A DNA stretch of 64,000 nucleotides from Gammaproteobacteria bacterium (GCA_019634835.1 JAHCAO010000002.1:124001-188000); one strand, 5' to 3'; counted from the stretch's first letter, positions 36,131 to 45,899 are shown. Numbers and translations: made by a program. The notes: a model not told the origin generated them from the letters alone.

Positions 36131-37315
36131 TTAACACTTAGCTCCGCCTGTTTGGGGCACATAAGTTTTTAATCGACAAGAAAACTTGTGGAGCGTTTCA
36201 ATGCCTGTAGCCTCTGCTTGCTGACACCACTCCTGCAAAGCATCAAGCAATTCTTTTTGACTAGCTGTACTACGATTCCAAATATCTTGTAACTTGATAC
36301 GAAATTGATAAATAACTCGCAGTGACTGGAAATTCTCCAACACTGCTGCCAAGCGTAATCTTTGCGACGCTTTCATAATAGACGAATCACACACTAATAT
36401 GGTTTTAGCGCGACATAACAGCATTTTACTAGCTTTGCTAGCACGTTTCTTTTCCTCTTGCAACACAGGCATGACAACTTCCCGACTATAGCGCGACATC
36501 ACTTGGAACCGATACATAATAATAGCTTTCAGCGTATCCGTATCAATACACGTTTTTGTTGGCAACATCTTTGGTTGAGGCACAATACGCTTTGGCTTAG
36601 CTAAACCAAATAGTTGCAATAACCTAATCACATACCAACCCATATCCACTTCCCACCATTTAGCTGAGAATTTTGCTGAAGTAGCAAAAGCATGATGATT
36701 ATTATGCAATTCCTCGCCACCAAGAAAAAAACCTATAGGCAAAATATTTCGGGAATTATCTTGTACTTCAAAGTTCCTATATCCCCAAAAATGCCCAATT
36801 CCATTAATTACTCCAGCAGCAAATAAAGGAATCCAAGCCATTTGCAATGCCCAGATAGTCAGGCCCATTGTGCCAAATAAGACAAGGTCGATGGACAACA
36901 TGAGATAGATACCCGCCATACTCCAGCGAGTATAAAGATTGCGCTCAATCCAATCGTCCGGTGTACCTTCCCCATATCGTTCTAGTGTTTCCTGGTTTTT
37001 TGATTCTTTACGATAGAGTTCTGCACCTTCAAAAAAAACTTTCTTGAGCCCCATTACTACTGGACTATGCGGATCCCCCACCCTCTCGACTTTAGCATGG
37101 TGTTTTCTATGAATAGCAGCCCACTCTTTTGTCACCATCCCCGTTGTTAGCCATAGCCAAAAACGGAAAAAATGACTGACAATAGGATGTATCACCAAAG
37201 CCCGATGCGCCTGACAACGATGCAAATATAACGTAACTGCTAGAATAGTGATTTGAGTAAGGCTAAGTAAAACAACAAGATACCCCCACCACGGCAATTG
37301 AAATAATCCAAACAC
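36131..37315 (-). CDS. Acyl-CoA/acyl-lipid delta-9 desaturase
   Basis: A 394-residue membrane di-iron desaturase that puts a double bond into fatty acyl chains using O2. The three histidine boxes are present: HRCQAH, HRKHH and HNNHHAF, with membrane segments between them. The first 245 residues are the catalytic core; the C-terminal 130 residues are soluble, helical and basic, of unknown role. Together with fabV this indicates control of membrane fatty acids. The gene lies 46-47 nt downstream of the ABC transporter on the same strand. Confidence 0.92.
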   Translation of the reverse strand: MFGLFQLPWWGYLVVLLSLTQITILAVTLYLHRCQAHRALVIHPIVSHFFRFWLWLTTGMVTKEWAAIHRKHHAKVERVGDPHSPVVMGLKKVFFEGAELYRKESKNQETLERYGEGTPDDWIERNLYTRWSMAGIYLMLSIDLVLFGTMGLTIWALQMAWIPLFAAGVINGIGHFWGYRNFEVQDNSRNILPIGFFLGGEELHNNHHAFATSAKFSAKWWEVDMGWYVIRLLQLFGLAKPKRIVPQPKMLPTKTCIDTDTLKAIIMYRFQVMSRYSREVVMPVLQEEKKRASKASKMLLCRAKTILVCDSSIMKASQRLRLAAVLENFQSLRVIYQFRIKLQDIWNRSTASQKELLDALQEWCQQAEATGIETLHKFSCRLKTYVPQTGGAKC

Positions 37316-37361
37316 GTCCCGACTCCTCCACGGATAATTTTTTCGATTTTACCACACAAGC

Positions 37362-39131
37362 CTAAAGCCTGTTGACATTTATTTCCTCAGCCACTTCGGT
37401 GGCTCTATACTGAGACATATTCACCACATGGTGATGAAAAGCATCAACACTAGAATGATGCGCTACACTAATGATTGAACAATTTGGCAGCCGCTCACGC
37501 AACACATTATACAAGTGTGCTTCGTTTGCTAAATCCAGCATAGATGTACTTTCATCCAGGAACACCCAATCAGGCTTATGTAACAGCACGCGTGCAAACG
37601 CAACACGTTGCTGCTCGCCAGGAGATAACTGCTCAGACCAACGCGCCATTTCATTTAACCGTGGAATAAATGCTTCTAGATGACAATCACGTAATGCATT
37701 TTCTACCTGCTTTTCTAATTCAGGGTTTTTCTTGTCAGGAAACATAATCGCTTCCGTTAATGTTCCCATTGGCATGTAAGGCTTTTGCGGCAAGTACATC
37801 ACTTGTTTATTTTCAGGAAAGACCACTTCGCCTGATGCATATGGCCAAACTCCGGCTATTGTGCGAATAAATGTGCTTTTACCAATGCCAGACTCCCCTT
37901 TGATAACATAATTATTGCCATGAATAAAACACTCATCGATAGACCCAAGCATAACATTATTCTGAGTGGTTCTAATGACCAGATCCTTGACTACAATTTC
38001 ATTTTTAGGATCCTGCTTAAATACAATTCCATCCGCCTTTTCGACTTTCTTTTCCACATCATTAAGATGCCCAATAAATGTTGTCAAACGTCGGGAAATC
38101 GCACGCCATTCAGCAATCAGCGTAAACGAATTCACAAGATAGGATAGTGATTCTTGTATCTGGCTAAATGCTCTGATACTTTGCATTAAACCACCCAACA
38201 AGAATACTTTATTAAAATAATTAGGCAACGCGATAAGCAGTGGAAGCAATACGGCTAACTGATTAAACCCGCCGGTAAACCACAATAATAATTTTTGTCG
38301 TAAAATAATCGCATACCAATTTTCTAGTACTCTAAAGAAATGGAAATCTAAAATACTTTTTTGATGATGCTCTCCACGATATAACGCAACTTGTTCCGCA
38401 TGCGAACGCAAATCGATTGCTGAAAAACGAAATGTTGCCTCACGCCGTTGTTGCTCAAAATTTAAATCAACTAACGGCCTACCAATTTTAAATGTGATTA
38501 AAGTACCAATTAAGTTGTATAACAAACCCACCCACACTAGATATCCATAAATATGGACCGTACCGAATGGGCCCAGTGAAATGGTAAAAACACCGGATAG
38601 TGTCCAGAGAATATAAACAAACGCGGGAAAAGTCGTCACCGCGCTAACTAATCCTACCGTCAAATTGATGGAATTCACCACTAGACCATTCACATCATCT
38701 TGGATACGCTGATCGGGATTGTCCGTGCTAGCATCAAACGTTTCAAGGTAATAATAACCACGCTTTTCAAGCCAACGATTAATTAATTGATCCGTCAACC
38801 AACGCCGCCAACGAAGTGCAAAAATCTGTGAGACATAATAACGATAAACGGCAACAATAATATAAAATGCGGCAAGGATGAAGAAAAAAACCAATAAACG
38901 TACAGACGCCTGGACATTATAAGCTTGTAACGCATCATAAAAATAATTGTACCAATAATTAAAAACAACATCGAACCCAACTAGCACAATAGTCAAAATG
39001 ATGACTACGGTAAAAAATAAATAAGCAGATGCTTTGTACTCAGACTGCCAATAAAGTTTTATTAATTGCCAGGTATTGTAGTACTGAGACTGTAATAACT
39101 GTTTAGCCTTATTGTTTGGATACAACTCCAT
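37362..39131 (-). CDS. SbmA/BacA-like ABC transporter with fused ATPase (YddA/Rv1819c type)
   Basis: A 589-residue protein joining an ABC_membrane_2 domain of about six membrane segments (residues 15-330) to an ATPase. Walker A is GESGIGKST, the signature LSPGEQQRVAFAR, and Walker B WVFLDEST. Relatives import peptides or cobalamin-like substrates or move acyl chains. I use the ATG at 39131, which has GAGG upstream, rather than the GTG at 39149. The desaturase gene follows it, so a lipid role is possible but unproven. Confidence 0.88.
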   Translation of the reverse strand: MELYPNNKAKQLLQSQYYNTWQLIKLYWQSEYKASAYLFFTVVIILTIVLVGFDVVFNYWYNYFYDALQAYNVQASVRLLVFFFILAAFYIIVAVYRYYVSQIFALRWRRWLTDQLINRWLEKRGYYYLETFDASTDNPDQRIQDDVNGLVVNSINLTVGLVSAVTTFPAFVYILWTLSGVFTISLGPFGTVHIYGYLVWVGLLYNLIGTLITFKIGRPLVDLNFEQQRREATFRFSAIDLRSHAEQVALYRGEHHQKSILDFHFFRVLENWYAIILRQKLLLWFTGGFNQLAVLLPLLIALPNYFNKVFLLGGLMQSIRAFSQIQESLSYLVNSFTLIAEWRAISRRLTTFIGHLNDVEKKVEKADGIVFKQDPKNEIVVKDLVIRTTQNNVMLGSIDECFIHGNNYVIKGESGIGKSTFIRTIAGVWPYASGEVVFPENKQVMYLPQKPYMPMGTLTEAIMFPDKKNPELEKQVENALRDCHLEAFIPRLNEMARWSEQLSPGEQQRVAFARVLLHKPDWVFLDESTSMLDLANEAHLYNVLRERLPNCSIISVAHHSSVDAFHHHVVNMSQYRATEVAEEINVNRL

Positions 39132-39176
39132 GTAAACCTCATTCTTCACTGAATGCTGTATTTCAATCCGATGTTA

Positions 39177-39313
39177 CGTAAATGTTTGGTTAAGCCCATC
39201 ATCCGTTGGCTTTTTGTCACTAAAGCGTCGTACTACAACAACGCCAGCTTGTCCGCGGTTATCCAGATTGGCGACCCATCTAGCATTTTCAACGGCTTAA
39301 CCGGACATTTACG
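39177..39313. repeat. Inverted repeat upstream of the OmpA-type lipoprotein gene
   Basis: CGTAAATGTTTGGTTAAGCC at 39177-39196 pairs with 39294-39313; the only two differences would form G-U pairs in RNA. The 97-nt loop contains short complementary stretches (GTTGGC and GCCAGC). It lies between two divergent genes. Confidence 0.78.
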
Positions 39314-39419
39314 ATGTTACCACTCAACCGTTTGTTTAAGAAACTAATCACGTTATAATCAACGTGATTCATAGCTTGTGGGAAAATGAGTGGCAAGCAA
39401 TCAAACCAAGAATTTCATC

Positions 39420-40232
39420 ATGGAAACTATTATGCAAAGGAAAGCGAAAACCATAGGCACATTAATTCTTTCCCTATCTATGCTTACCAGCTGCTCATAC
39501 AATCCTTTTATTGCTGATAACCACGAGACAGGCAGTCCCATTGGTGCTGCTATTGGTGCCGGCATAGGTGCTGGTGGTGTGGCCGCGCTGGGCGGATCTA
39601 AATTTTATATGGGATTAGGTGGCTTAGCTGGTGGTGCCATTGGATACTATGTCACAACATTGCGCTACGATTCTGGCGGCATCATCCAATCTGGCGGCAA
39701 AGTATATAAGATAGGCGACCTTATTGGCATATACATTCCCAGCGATAAATTATTTGAACCAAACTCCGATGCCTTCTTACCACAAGCAAAAAGTATTCTT
39801 GATAGCACGGCTGTTGTCTTAGCACGGTCACCAACAAACAACATTCTCATTTCTGGCAGTACAAGCGGATTTTATCGCTCAAAGTGGGAGCAAAAACTTT
39901 CTGAGCACAGAGCACAAAAAGTTGCTGGCTATCTCTGGAGTGCCGGTATTAATAACTTTAAAGCTCCCGGCCTAGATTTGCGTAAATTAAATTATGTTGG
40001 CTACGGTGATTATTTTCCTCTTGCAAACAAAATCACCAACGATGGGATACGTGAAAATAGCCGTATTCAAATTACCTCTTATCCATCGGATTGCGACTTA
40101 GGGCTCGATAAACGACATGTGGCAGTCCACAACATTGGCAATATGGATAGCGACGATGATATTGCTAACGCTCCAACAAGTCGCTGTAATACCACTAACT
40201 CCTCAGGGGATTGCATGGATGATATTGTTTAA
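39420..40232 (+). CDS. OmpA-family lipoprotein
   Basis: About 270 residues. The signal peptide ends in the lipobox LTSC (start ATG at 39420 or 39432). A glycine-rich segment (residues about 40-80, GAAIGAGIGAGG, GGLAGGAIGYY) resembles the glycine-zipper region found in such lipoproteins. An OmpA-like peptidoglycan-binding domain follows, with YFEPNSDAFLP-like and SEHRAQKVAGYL. The C-terminal tail with several cysteines is unusual. It converges on waaC, overlapping 38 nt. Confidence 0.8.
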   Translation: METIMQRKAKTIGTLILSLSMLTSCSYNPFIADNHETGSPIGAAIGAGIGAGGVAALGGSKFYMGLGGLAGGAIGYYVTTLRYDSGGIIQSGGKVYKIGDLIGIYIPSDKLFEPNSDAFLPQAKSILDSTAVVLARSPTNNILISGSTSGFYRSKWEQKLSEHRAQKVAGYLWSAGINNFKAPGLDLRKLNYVGYGDYFPLANKITNDGIRENSRIQITSYPSDCDLGLDKRHVAVHNIGNMDSDDDIANAPTSRCNTTNSSGDCMDDIV

Positions 40233-41247
40233 ATTTGCTTACTTCTGCCCATACACGTGCGGGAGATATCGTGGCATAACAGGCTGGTTTGATGGCTGAT
40301 TCACCTCGATATTGACATGTACGACTCAAACAAGGAACACAGGGAAAATCTGCAGTAAGATGAACAGACGCCATCCCTAGTGCGCCCGTGTAGTGAGGAT
40401 TAGTAGAGCCATAGATTGAAATTGTAGTCACCCCTAGCGCAGCAGCAAGATGACCCAAGCCAGTATCAACAGCGACTACTGTTTTCGCATTCGCTAAAAG
40501 TGTTGCCATAGCAGAAATTCCTAAACGCGGCAGCACTTCAACAGCAGGATTGCCTTCTGCGATACGCTCCGCTTTTTCTATTTCCTCTACATTGTTTCCA
40601 CTCATTTTTACTCGATATCCACATTGGCTTGCTAATCCTGCCAAGCTTCTCCAATGAGATTCCGGCCATTGTTTTGATGTCCAGGTGGTACCATATAAAA
40701 ACACCAAATAATTTTCATCTTTCACATGCGGCTGAAATTGGCTCCGATCTAAGCCAAAATCAGGCAGAGACCCAGGTAGCTGATAACCCAACGCTTGGCT
40801 AAATAATTCACGCATGCGGACAATGGCATGTTGATAAAAATTGACTTTGTATTTTCGCTGATAAGCCCATGATGCCAACGATTCACGCGCTGACTGCCAA
40901 TCCAGTCCAACACGTGTACCAGATGCACATAAGGTGAGAAAGGCACTCTTCACTAACCCTTGTGCATCCAAAATCAAATCATAGTGATATTCTTGTAATT
41001 GCTCGCGTAACCGCTTCCATTCTTTGCGCGTATCACGAGAAAATATTCCTTTGCGCCAGCGGCGTAAAGCAACGGGAATCACGCGATCCACCTTGGGATG
41101 CCATGAAGGAATACTAGCGAATCCATCTTCAACCACCCAATCAAATGATATCCCGGGTATCATGATACCCGCATCTGTTAGTGCTGGCAGCGTATGAATA
41201 ATATCGCCCATTGAAGATGTTTTAATTAAAAGCACGCGCACTAGCAT
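40195..41247 (-). CDS. waaC: LPS heptosyltransferase I WaaC
   Basis: A GT9-family enzyme that adds the first heptose to Kdo of the LPS inner core. The 350-residue protein starts with LIKTSSMGDIIHTLPAL, the sugar-acceptor motif of WaaC, and has VAVDTGLGHLAAALGV near the C-terminus, plus FLYGTTWTSKQWPE. It overlaps waaF by 26 nt on the same strand, giving a waaF-waaC unit. The SMGDIIH N-terminus separates it from WaaF. Confidence 0.94.
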   Translation of the reverse strand: MLVRVLLIKTSSMGDIIHTLPALTDAGIMIPGISFDWVVEDGFASIPSWHPKVDRVIPVALRRWRKGIFSRDTRKEWKRLREQLQEYHYDLILDAQGLVKSAFLTLCASGTRVGLDWQSARESLASWAYQRKYKVNFYQHAIVRMRELFSQALGYQLPGSLPDFGLDRSQFQPHVKDENYLVFLYGTTWTSKQWPESHWRSLAGLASQCGYRVKMSGNNVEEIEKAERIAEGNPAVEVLPRLGISAMATLLANAKTVVAVDTGLGHLAAALGVTTISIYGSTNPHYTGALGMASVHLTADFPCVPCLSRTCQYRGESAIKPACYATISPARVWAEVSKFKQYHPCNPLRS

Positions 41248-42292
41248 TATCCTCTATGTGTACTGACCACTCTGTCATCTCAGCTAATACCAGATTCGGC
41301 GTTAAATCACGCATACAACGATGATGGCCAAGTGGACAAATTCTTTCAAAGCAAGGCTGACATTCCAATTCAAGTTTTAAAATCTTTGCCTCTGAAGATA
41401 ATGGTGGCGTGAAAGCTGGACTGGTAGGTCCATAGGTTGTAATTAATGGTTTTTTCAGTGCAGCAGCCATATGCATAAGACCCGAATCATTCGTGACAAC
41501 TCCTGACACTAAGGAAAGCAAATTGATCGTCTCAAACAGTTCCGTGCGTCCAGAAATATTTTCACAGCGATTATCTGTTAGCTGCATTATCTTATCTGTG
41601 ATAGGACGGTCTGCTTGTGAACCAAATAGCCAAACATCCCAACCTTCCGCCAGCTTCTGATTAGCGATTTGTGCAAAATACTCTTCAGGCCAACGCTTAG
41701 CAGGACCATACGCTGCGCCAGCACCTAACGCTAATATGGGACGGCCACGCCAAATCGGCTGGATTTTTTCTAATGTTGCTGCTTGGCATGCTTCTGTGAC
41801 TTTGAATTCGGGGTAAGGATAAATTGCAGGCAGCGGCTCATTTGGACGTAACCCTAATGCCATATATTGCTCTATCATGAGCGGGTAGCGATTTTTGTCC
41901 AACCGACGAACATCATTTAAAAGAATGTAACGATACTCGCCTACCCATCCTGTGCGTAATGGAATATTGGCAAGCCACGGTATCAACGCTGATTTAAATG
42001 AGTTTTGCAATACGATTGCTTGATCGTAATGATTCGCTCGCAGCTTTCTCGCGATTCGATAACGTGCTCTCAGCTTCACTTCTCCATGAGTCAGCGGCAT
42101 CTCAATCGCTTGTGAAACTTCTGGCATGCATCTCAATAATGAAAAAGTCCACGCAGGGGCAAAAACATCAATGTTGATATTGGCATTGCGCATCTTTAAT
42201 AATTTAAAGAGGCTCTGTGCCATCACCATATCGCCGATCCAAGCAGGACCAATAATTAATACGTTGTATAATATCACAAACAAAACTACCAT
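41222..42292 (-). CDS. waaF: ADP-heptose:LPS heptosyltransferase II WaaF
   Basis: GT9-family enzyme adding the second heptose of the inner core. It begins VLIIGPAWIGDMVMAQSLF, matching the WaaF acceptor motif, and carries LALGAGAAYGPAKRWP and VTNDSGLMHMAAAL for the nucleotide-sugar site. The start is uncertain: the ATG at 42292 has no clear ribosome site, and a GTG five codons on is possible. A small zinc-ribbon protein is encoded just upstream. Confidence 0.93.
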   Translation of the reverse strand: MVVLFVILYNVLIIGPAWIGDMVMAQSLFKLLKMRNANINIDVFAPAWTFSLLRCMPEVSQAIEMPLTHGEVKLRARYRIARKLRANHYDQAIVLQNSFKSALIPWLANIPLRTGWVGEYRYILLNDVRRLDKNRYPLMIEQYMALGLRPNEPLPAIYPYPEFKVTEACQAATLEKIQPIWRGRPILALGAGAAYGPAKRWPEEYFAQIANQKLAEGWDVWLFGSQADRPITDKIMQLTDNRCENISGRTELFETINLLSLVSGVVTNDSGLMHMAAALKKPLITTYGPTSPAFTPPLSSEAKILKLELECQPCFERICPLGHHRCMRDLTPNLVLAEMTEWSVHIEDNASARAFN

Positions 42293-42323
42293 TATGTTTA
42301 TTGCATCAGGAATTGGTACAGGG

Positions 42324-42530
42324 TTATCCGATCCAGTTTTTCAAAACGTACTCTGTACCACAATAAGGACAAACCACTCTACCAACTTCTTCTATGGGCA
42401 AGTAAACACGCGGATGAGCATCCCACACGCGATCATCACGCGGCGGGCACGAAAGAGGTAAATCTGCATACGAAATTTCGTTATGAAGTTTCGTACAAGC
42501 TTGTTCAGCACCCCCCTGATTTTTTTGCAT
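42324..42530 (-). CDS. Zinc-finger protein of the zf-CHCC (NDUFS6-like) family
   Basis: A 68-residue protein ending VCPYCGTEYVLKNWIG, with the CPYC pair and the HPRVYLPIEEVGRV segment typical of zf-CHCC proteins; another cysteine and histidine upstream complete the site. The larger frame begins in unrelated sequence; the ATG at 42530 has GGGAG a few bases before it and gives the usual length. It lies 31 nt upstream of waaF, on the same strand. Confidence 0.85.
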   Translation of the reverse strand: MQKNQGGAEQACTKLHNEISYADLPLSCPPRDDRVWDAHPRVYLPIEEVGRVVCPYCGTEYVLKNWIG

Positions 42531-42574
42531 CGTACTTCTCCCATGCTTAATCAGCCTTCTAAACAGCGACAGGT

Positions 42575-42702
42575 TAAGTTTGACCCATACTGACGTAGAT
42601 TCCGAGGGGTGAGACCAACTCCTTTTCACGCACAGCTTGCGAGCACGAAAAGAATTGGCCTATGACAGAACCCCGAGGCATTGTAGCTACAGATCAAACT
42701 TA
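42575..42702. repeat. Inverted repeat, relative of the 45.7-kb element
   Basis: TAAGTTTGA at 42575-42583 pairs with TCAAACTTA at 42694-42702. Inside, TTTTCACGCACAGCTTGCGA, GCACGAAAA and then ACAGAACCCC align with the interior of the 45665-45798 element (TTTTCACGTGCAGTTTACGA, GCATGAAAA, CAGGACCC). The 42531-42754 gap otherwise holds nothing recognised. Confidence 0.68.
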
Positions 42703-42754
42703 ATCCATCATTGTGCTAGGCGCTTATAATACCTGATTGCCCCATACTTCCCAA

Positions 42755-43705
42755 CTACTCTAGCATTAACCGCATACCTTCATTTAACTTTACTGAGTAC
42801 TTGAATCCAATCTGCCGCTCAGCCAACAGGGTGGATGCATAAGAAGTTTGAATATCACCTGCCCGTGCAGCTTCAAACCGCATTTCTGCTGTTCTCTTAC
42901 CTGCATCTTGCATGTAATCAATCAGTTGCAAAAGCGTGTGAGATTGGCCTGTTGCTATATTTAAAACACCGGCATAATCACTATGTAAAGCCAGTGAATT
43001 TGCCTTTGCCACATCAGTGACATGAATAAAATCCCGCGACTGTTGCCCATCACCAAAAATAGTTAATTCAGAACCATTTTTATATGCCTCTAAAAAGCGG
43101 CTAATCACGCCTGAGTAGGGAGAACGAGGATCTTGACGAGAACCGTATACATTAAAATAGCGCAGGGCAAGGCTCTTAATTCCATGCAGGCGCAAATAAA
43201 GGGCAGCATAATCTTCCACGTGAGCTTTTTGTAGCGCATAAGGAGAAAGAGGTATCCCAGATAGTATAGTATCATCACGACACGGAAGTTCTGTCGTATT
43301 ACCATAAACAGCAGCACTAGACGCATTCACAATACGGATAGGGTATGATGCTCTGCGCACTGCTTCAAGCACGTGCAAAAACCCTTGGGTGTTAACTTGG
43401 AGTGAGTATATTGGATTTTCAATCGATTGCGGAACAGAAACAATGGCAGCAAGATGCAATACGGCATCACAGCCCATGAGTAATTCTTCCAAAAAAGGGT
43501 ATTCCAGTACATCGCCTTCAATAAATTCTAAATCAGGATTCTGCAGATTAAGGTTTTCAAGTTTACCGGAAGAAAGATTATCTAATACGATCACTTCCTT
43601 ACCTTGATCCAGTAATAAATCGACCGTATGAGACCCGATAAACCCTGCACCTCCTGTCACCAAAATCCGGCGCGGGTTTTTACTGCGTGATGGTTCTGTA
43701 TTCAT
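42755..43705 (-). CDS. NAD-dependent sugar epimerase/dehydratase (UDP-glucose 4-epimerase family)
   Basis: A 316-residue extended SDR enzyme. The NAD motif is VTGGAGFIGSHTVD; the catalytic Tyr-Lys pair reads YALQKAHVE (Y-x3-K), and the serine is in VNASSAAVYGN. Such enzymes make UDP-galactose or related sugars for LPS. The start at 43705 overlaps the stop of the phosphatidylcholine synthase gene as ATGA, so it is translated from the nhaA-pcs transcript. The exact sugar cannot be told from sequence. Confidence 0.88.
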   Translation of the reverse strand: MNTEPSRSKNPRRILVTGGAGFIGSHTVDLLLDQGKEVIVLDNLSSGKLENLNLQNPDLEFIEGDVLEYPFLEELLMGCDAVLHLAAIVSVPQSIENPIYSLQVNTQGFLHVLEAVRRASYPIRIVNASSAAVYGNTTELPCRDDTILSGIPLSPYALQKAHVEDYAALYLRLHGIKSLALRYFNVYGSRQDPRSPYSGVISRFLEAYKNGSELTIFGDGQQSRDFIHVTDVAKANSLALHSDYAGVLNIATGQSHTLLQLIDYMQDAGKRTAEMRFEAARAGDIQTSYASTLLAERQIGFKYSVKLNEGMRLMLE

Positions 43706-44463
43706 TCTGATACAAGTTCTAGTGAAGTCAAAGGAACCCATGTACGGTATAAACTAATGCCAATATAAAGCAGACAATATCCTATCGAAATTGCTACTAA
43801 TATGTTATTTGACTGAGGATAAAGCCAAAGCAGCCCCGTTGTTGCTGCGCCCCACAAAATGGTAATGACAATCATACCAAGCCGCAAATATTTGTTGTCT
43901 GTCAGATAATCAAGCCGTGAGGGATAAACATACTTGATGGGAACAAAACTCAAGATCGCGAGAGAAAGCAATATGATCATATTTGTTACTGGCGTCATCT
44001 GCCAAAAAAACAAGTAAAAAACTGCAATATTCCAATAACTTGGAAACCCTTTAAAAAAATGATCCATCGTTTTGGCATCAACTTGAGTAAATTGATACGC
44101 TGAAGAAAAAGTAATGATCATCACGCATAACACACGCCAATATTCTGGCAACAAATTAGTCACTAATAGGAAAAAACAAGGCACTAGTGTGTAAGTAAAG
44201 AAATCAACAATGTTATCCAACAATGCGCCATCTACTTCTGGGACTGCTTCCTTGATTTTAACCATGCGTGCAAACATACCATCCACAGCATCAATTAAAA
44301 TAGCAGCTCCCATTAACCAAAGCGCAAGCAATAAATTACGTTGATAAATAGCCAATAATGCAAGCAATCCAACACAAGCACCACTTGCCGTAAAAGCATG
44401 AATCAACCAACCAACGCTGCGCTGTGATAGGCTGACTTTTTTTAATGATTGTTGGTTAATCAA
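43702..44463 (-). CDS. pcs: Phosphatidylcholine synthase Pcs
   Basis: Pcs joins choline directly to CDP-diacylglycerol to make phosphatidylcholine, a lipid needed for full virulence in Legionella. The 253-residue membrane protein has the CDP-alcohol phosphotransferase motif: D58-A-V-D61-G-x2-A65-R66, then DG, then D83 and D87 (VDGALLDNIVDFFTYTLVP). About eight membrane segments. It overlaps nhaA and the epimerase gene by 4 nt each (ATGA), so all three form one operon. Free choline probably comes from outside the cell. Confidence 0.92.
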   Translation of the reverse strand: MINQQSLKKVSLSQRSVGWLIHAFTASGACVGLLALLAIYQRNLLLALWLMGAAILIDAVDGMFARMVKIKEAVPEVDGALLDNIVDFFTYTLVPCFFLLVTNLLPEYWRVLCVMIITFSSAYQFTQVDAKTMDHFFKGFPSYWNIAVFYLFFWQMTPVTNMIILLSLAILSFVPIKYVYPSRLDYLTDNKYLRLGMIVITILWGAATTGLLWLYPQSNNILVAISIGYCLLYIGISLYRTWVPLTSLELVSE

Positions 44464-45629
44464 CGATGTAACTCCTTCATAGGATGCTTCCCATGTTTTG
44501 TAAAAAATAATGTTTTATAAAAAGCAAACAATAGTACGATAGCACCAACTAAACTAGACAGAAGCGAGCCCATTATGACACCAAGCCGTACTTCAGCTAA
44601 ATAAATATTCTCACTGGCAAACGAAAGGGTACCAAGAAAGAGGCTCATAGTAAAACCAATACCACACAGCACTGCAGTTCCATATAACTGAAGCCAGGTG
44701 GATTTCTCGGGCAATTTTGCAAAACCCAGTTGAATAACCAGCCAGGAAAAAAGAAACACCCCCACTTGCTTACCAATAAATAATCCTAGCGCTATACCCA
44801 AGACCATTTTATCCGTTAAATTGTCCCATGTTATCGCACTCAAAGAAAAACCTGCGTTTGTCAAAGCAAATAGCGGCATGATGACATAAGCTACCCATGG
44901 ATGTAAGGCATTTTCTAATTTATTCAATGGTGAGTGTGATTCATGAGCCTTATCAGGTATTGTAAGTGCGACAAAAACACCGCCTATTGTAGGATGAATG
45001 CCAGAATGCAATAAACAACACCACAATAACACCCCTATTAATAAATACGGAAAAAGGGATTGAATAGAATAATAATGGAATAATACCAACATAAAAACCA
45101 TTGCTGCAGAAAAACACAAATATAAAACAGAAAATCCATGTGAATAAAAAAGCGCAATGATGATAATGGCGCCAATATCATCAAAGATAGCTAATGCAAG
45201 CAAAAACAATTTAAGCGCTGCAGGTACACGCCACCCCAGCAATGATAAAACCCCAAGCGCGAAAGCAATATCTGTCGCAATAGGCGTCGCCCAGCCTTTT
45301 AACGCCATAGAATCAGCGTAATTTATCCAATAATAAATAAGAGCAGGCACAATCATCCCGCCTAATGCGGCGATAAAAGGTAGTGCTACTTGAGACAAGC
45401 GCGACAACTGACCATCAATGTAAGCCCGTTTCAACTCCAGGCCCACAATAAGAAAAAACAAGGTCATTAAACCATCATTGACAATAAATAAAAATCGATG
45501 GGTAAATTGCTGATGAAGAGAAGCAATTGGCGAATTAGCCAAAATCAGCGATAAAATAGCCATGAAAAATAAGAGGATACCGCTAGAAGATTCCAGCTGT
45601 AAAAACTGCTTCAATAACCGAACAGCCAT
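44460..45629 (-). CDS. nhaA: Na+/H+ antiporter NhaA
   Basis: A 389-residue inner-membrane antiporter with about twelve membrane segments. The ion-binding aspartates lie in ALAIFDDIGAI, and the ATDIAFALGV motif is also conserved. I chose the ATG at 45629: AAGGGTG stands just upstream and the length then matches E. coli NhaA, while the ORF starting at 45674 has no ribosome site. First gene of the nhaA-pcs-epimerase operon. Confidence 0.95.
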   Translation of the reverse strand: MAVRLLKQFLQLESSSGILLFFMAILSLILANSPIASLHQQFTHRFLFIVNDGLMTLFFLIVGLELKRAYIDGQLSRLSQVALPFIAALGGMIVPALIYYWINYADSMALKGWATPIATDIAFALGVLSLLGWRVPAALKLFLLALAIFDDIGAIIIIALFYSHGFSVLYLCFSAAMVFMLVLFHYYSIQSLFPYLLIGVLLWCCLLHSGIHPTIGGVFVALTIPDKAHESHSPLNKLENALHPWVAYVIMPLFALTNAGFSLSAITWDNLTDKMVLGIALGLFIGKQVGVFLFSWLVIQLGFAKLPEKSTWLQLYGTAVLCGIGFTMSLFLGTLSFASENIYLAEVRLGVIMGSLLSSLVGAIVLLFAFYKTLFFTKHGKHPMKELHR

Positions 45630-45664
45630 AAACACCCTTAACATATATAGGGTCATATACCTGC

Positions 45665-45798
45665 AGCGTTTCACTTAGGAGTAACAATCATGGGTAACAA
45701 TGAGTGTCATTTTCACGTGCAGTTTACGAGCATGAAAACGAACATCCACTGGCAGGACCCAAACTACCAAACCAAGAGGAACGCCTAAGTGAAACGCT
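45665..45798. repeat. Inverted-repeat element between nhaA and pgk
   Basis: Perfect 15-bp arms (AGCGTTTCACTTAGG at 45665-45679 and its complement at 45784-45798) enclose 104 nt that align with the interior of the element at 42575-42702, including TTTTCACG, CGAGCA, GAAAA and CAGGACCC. The arms of the two copies are unrelated, but each copy pairs with itself. Confidence 0.85.
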
Positions 45799-45899
45799 AC
45801 GGGGGCATGTAGACCCTAAATGTTTCACACTATTGTTTTTCCCTCAGTTATGCAATAAATTCAGCAACATCATACGTTGCTATTTTTAAGGAGCTTTGA

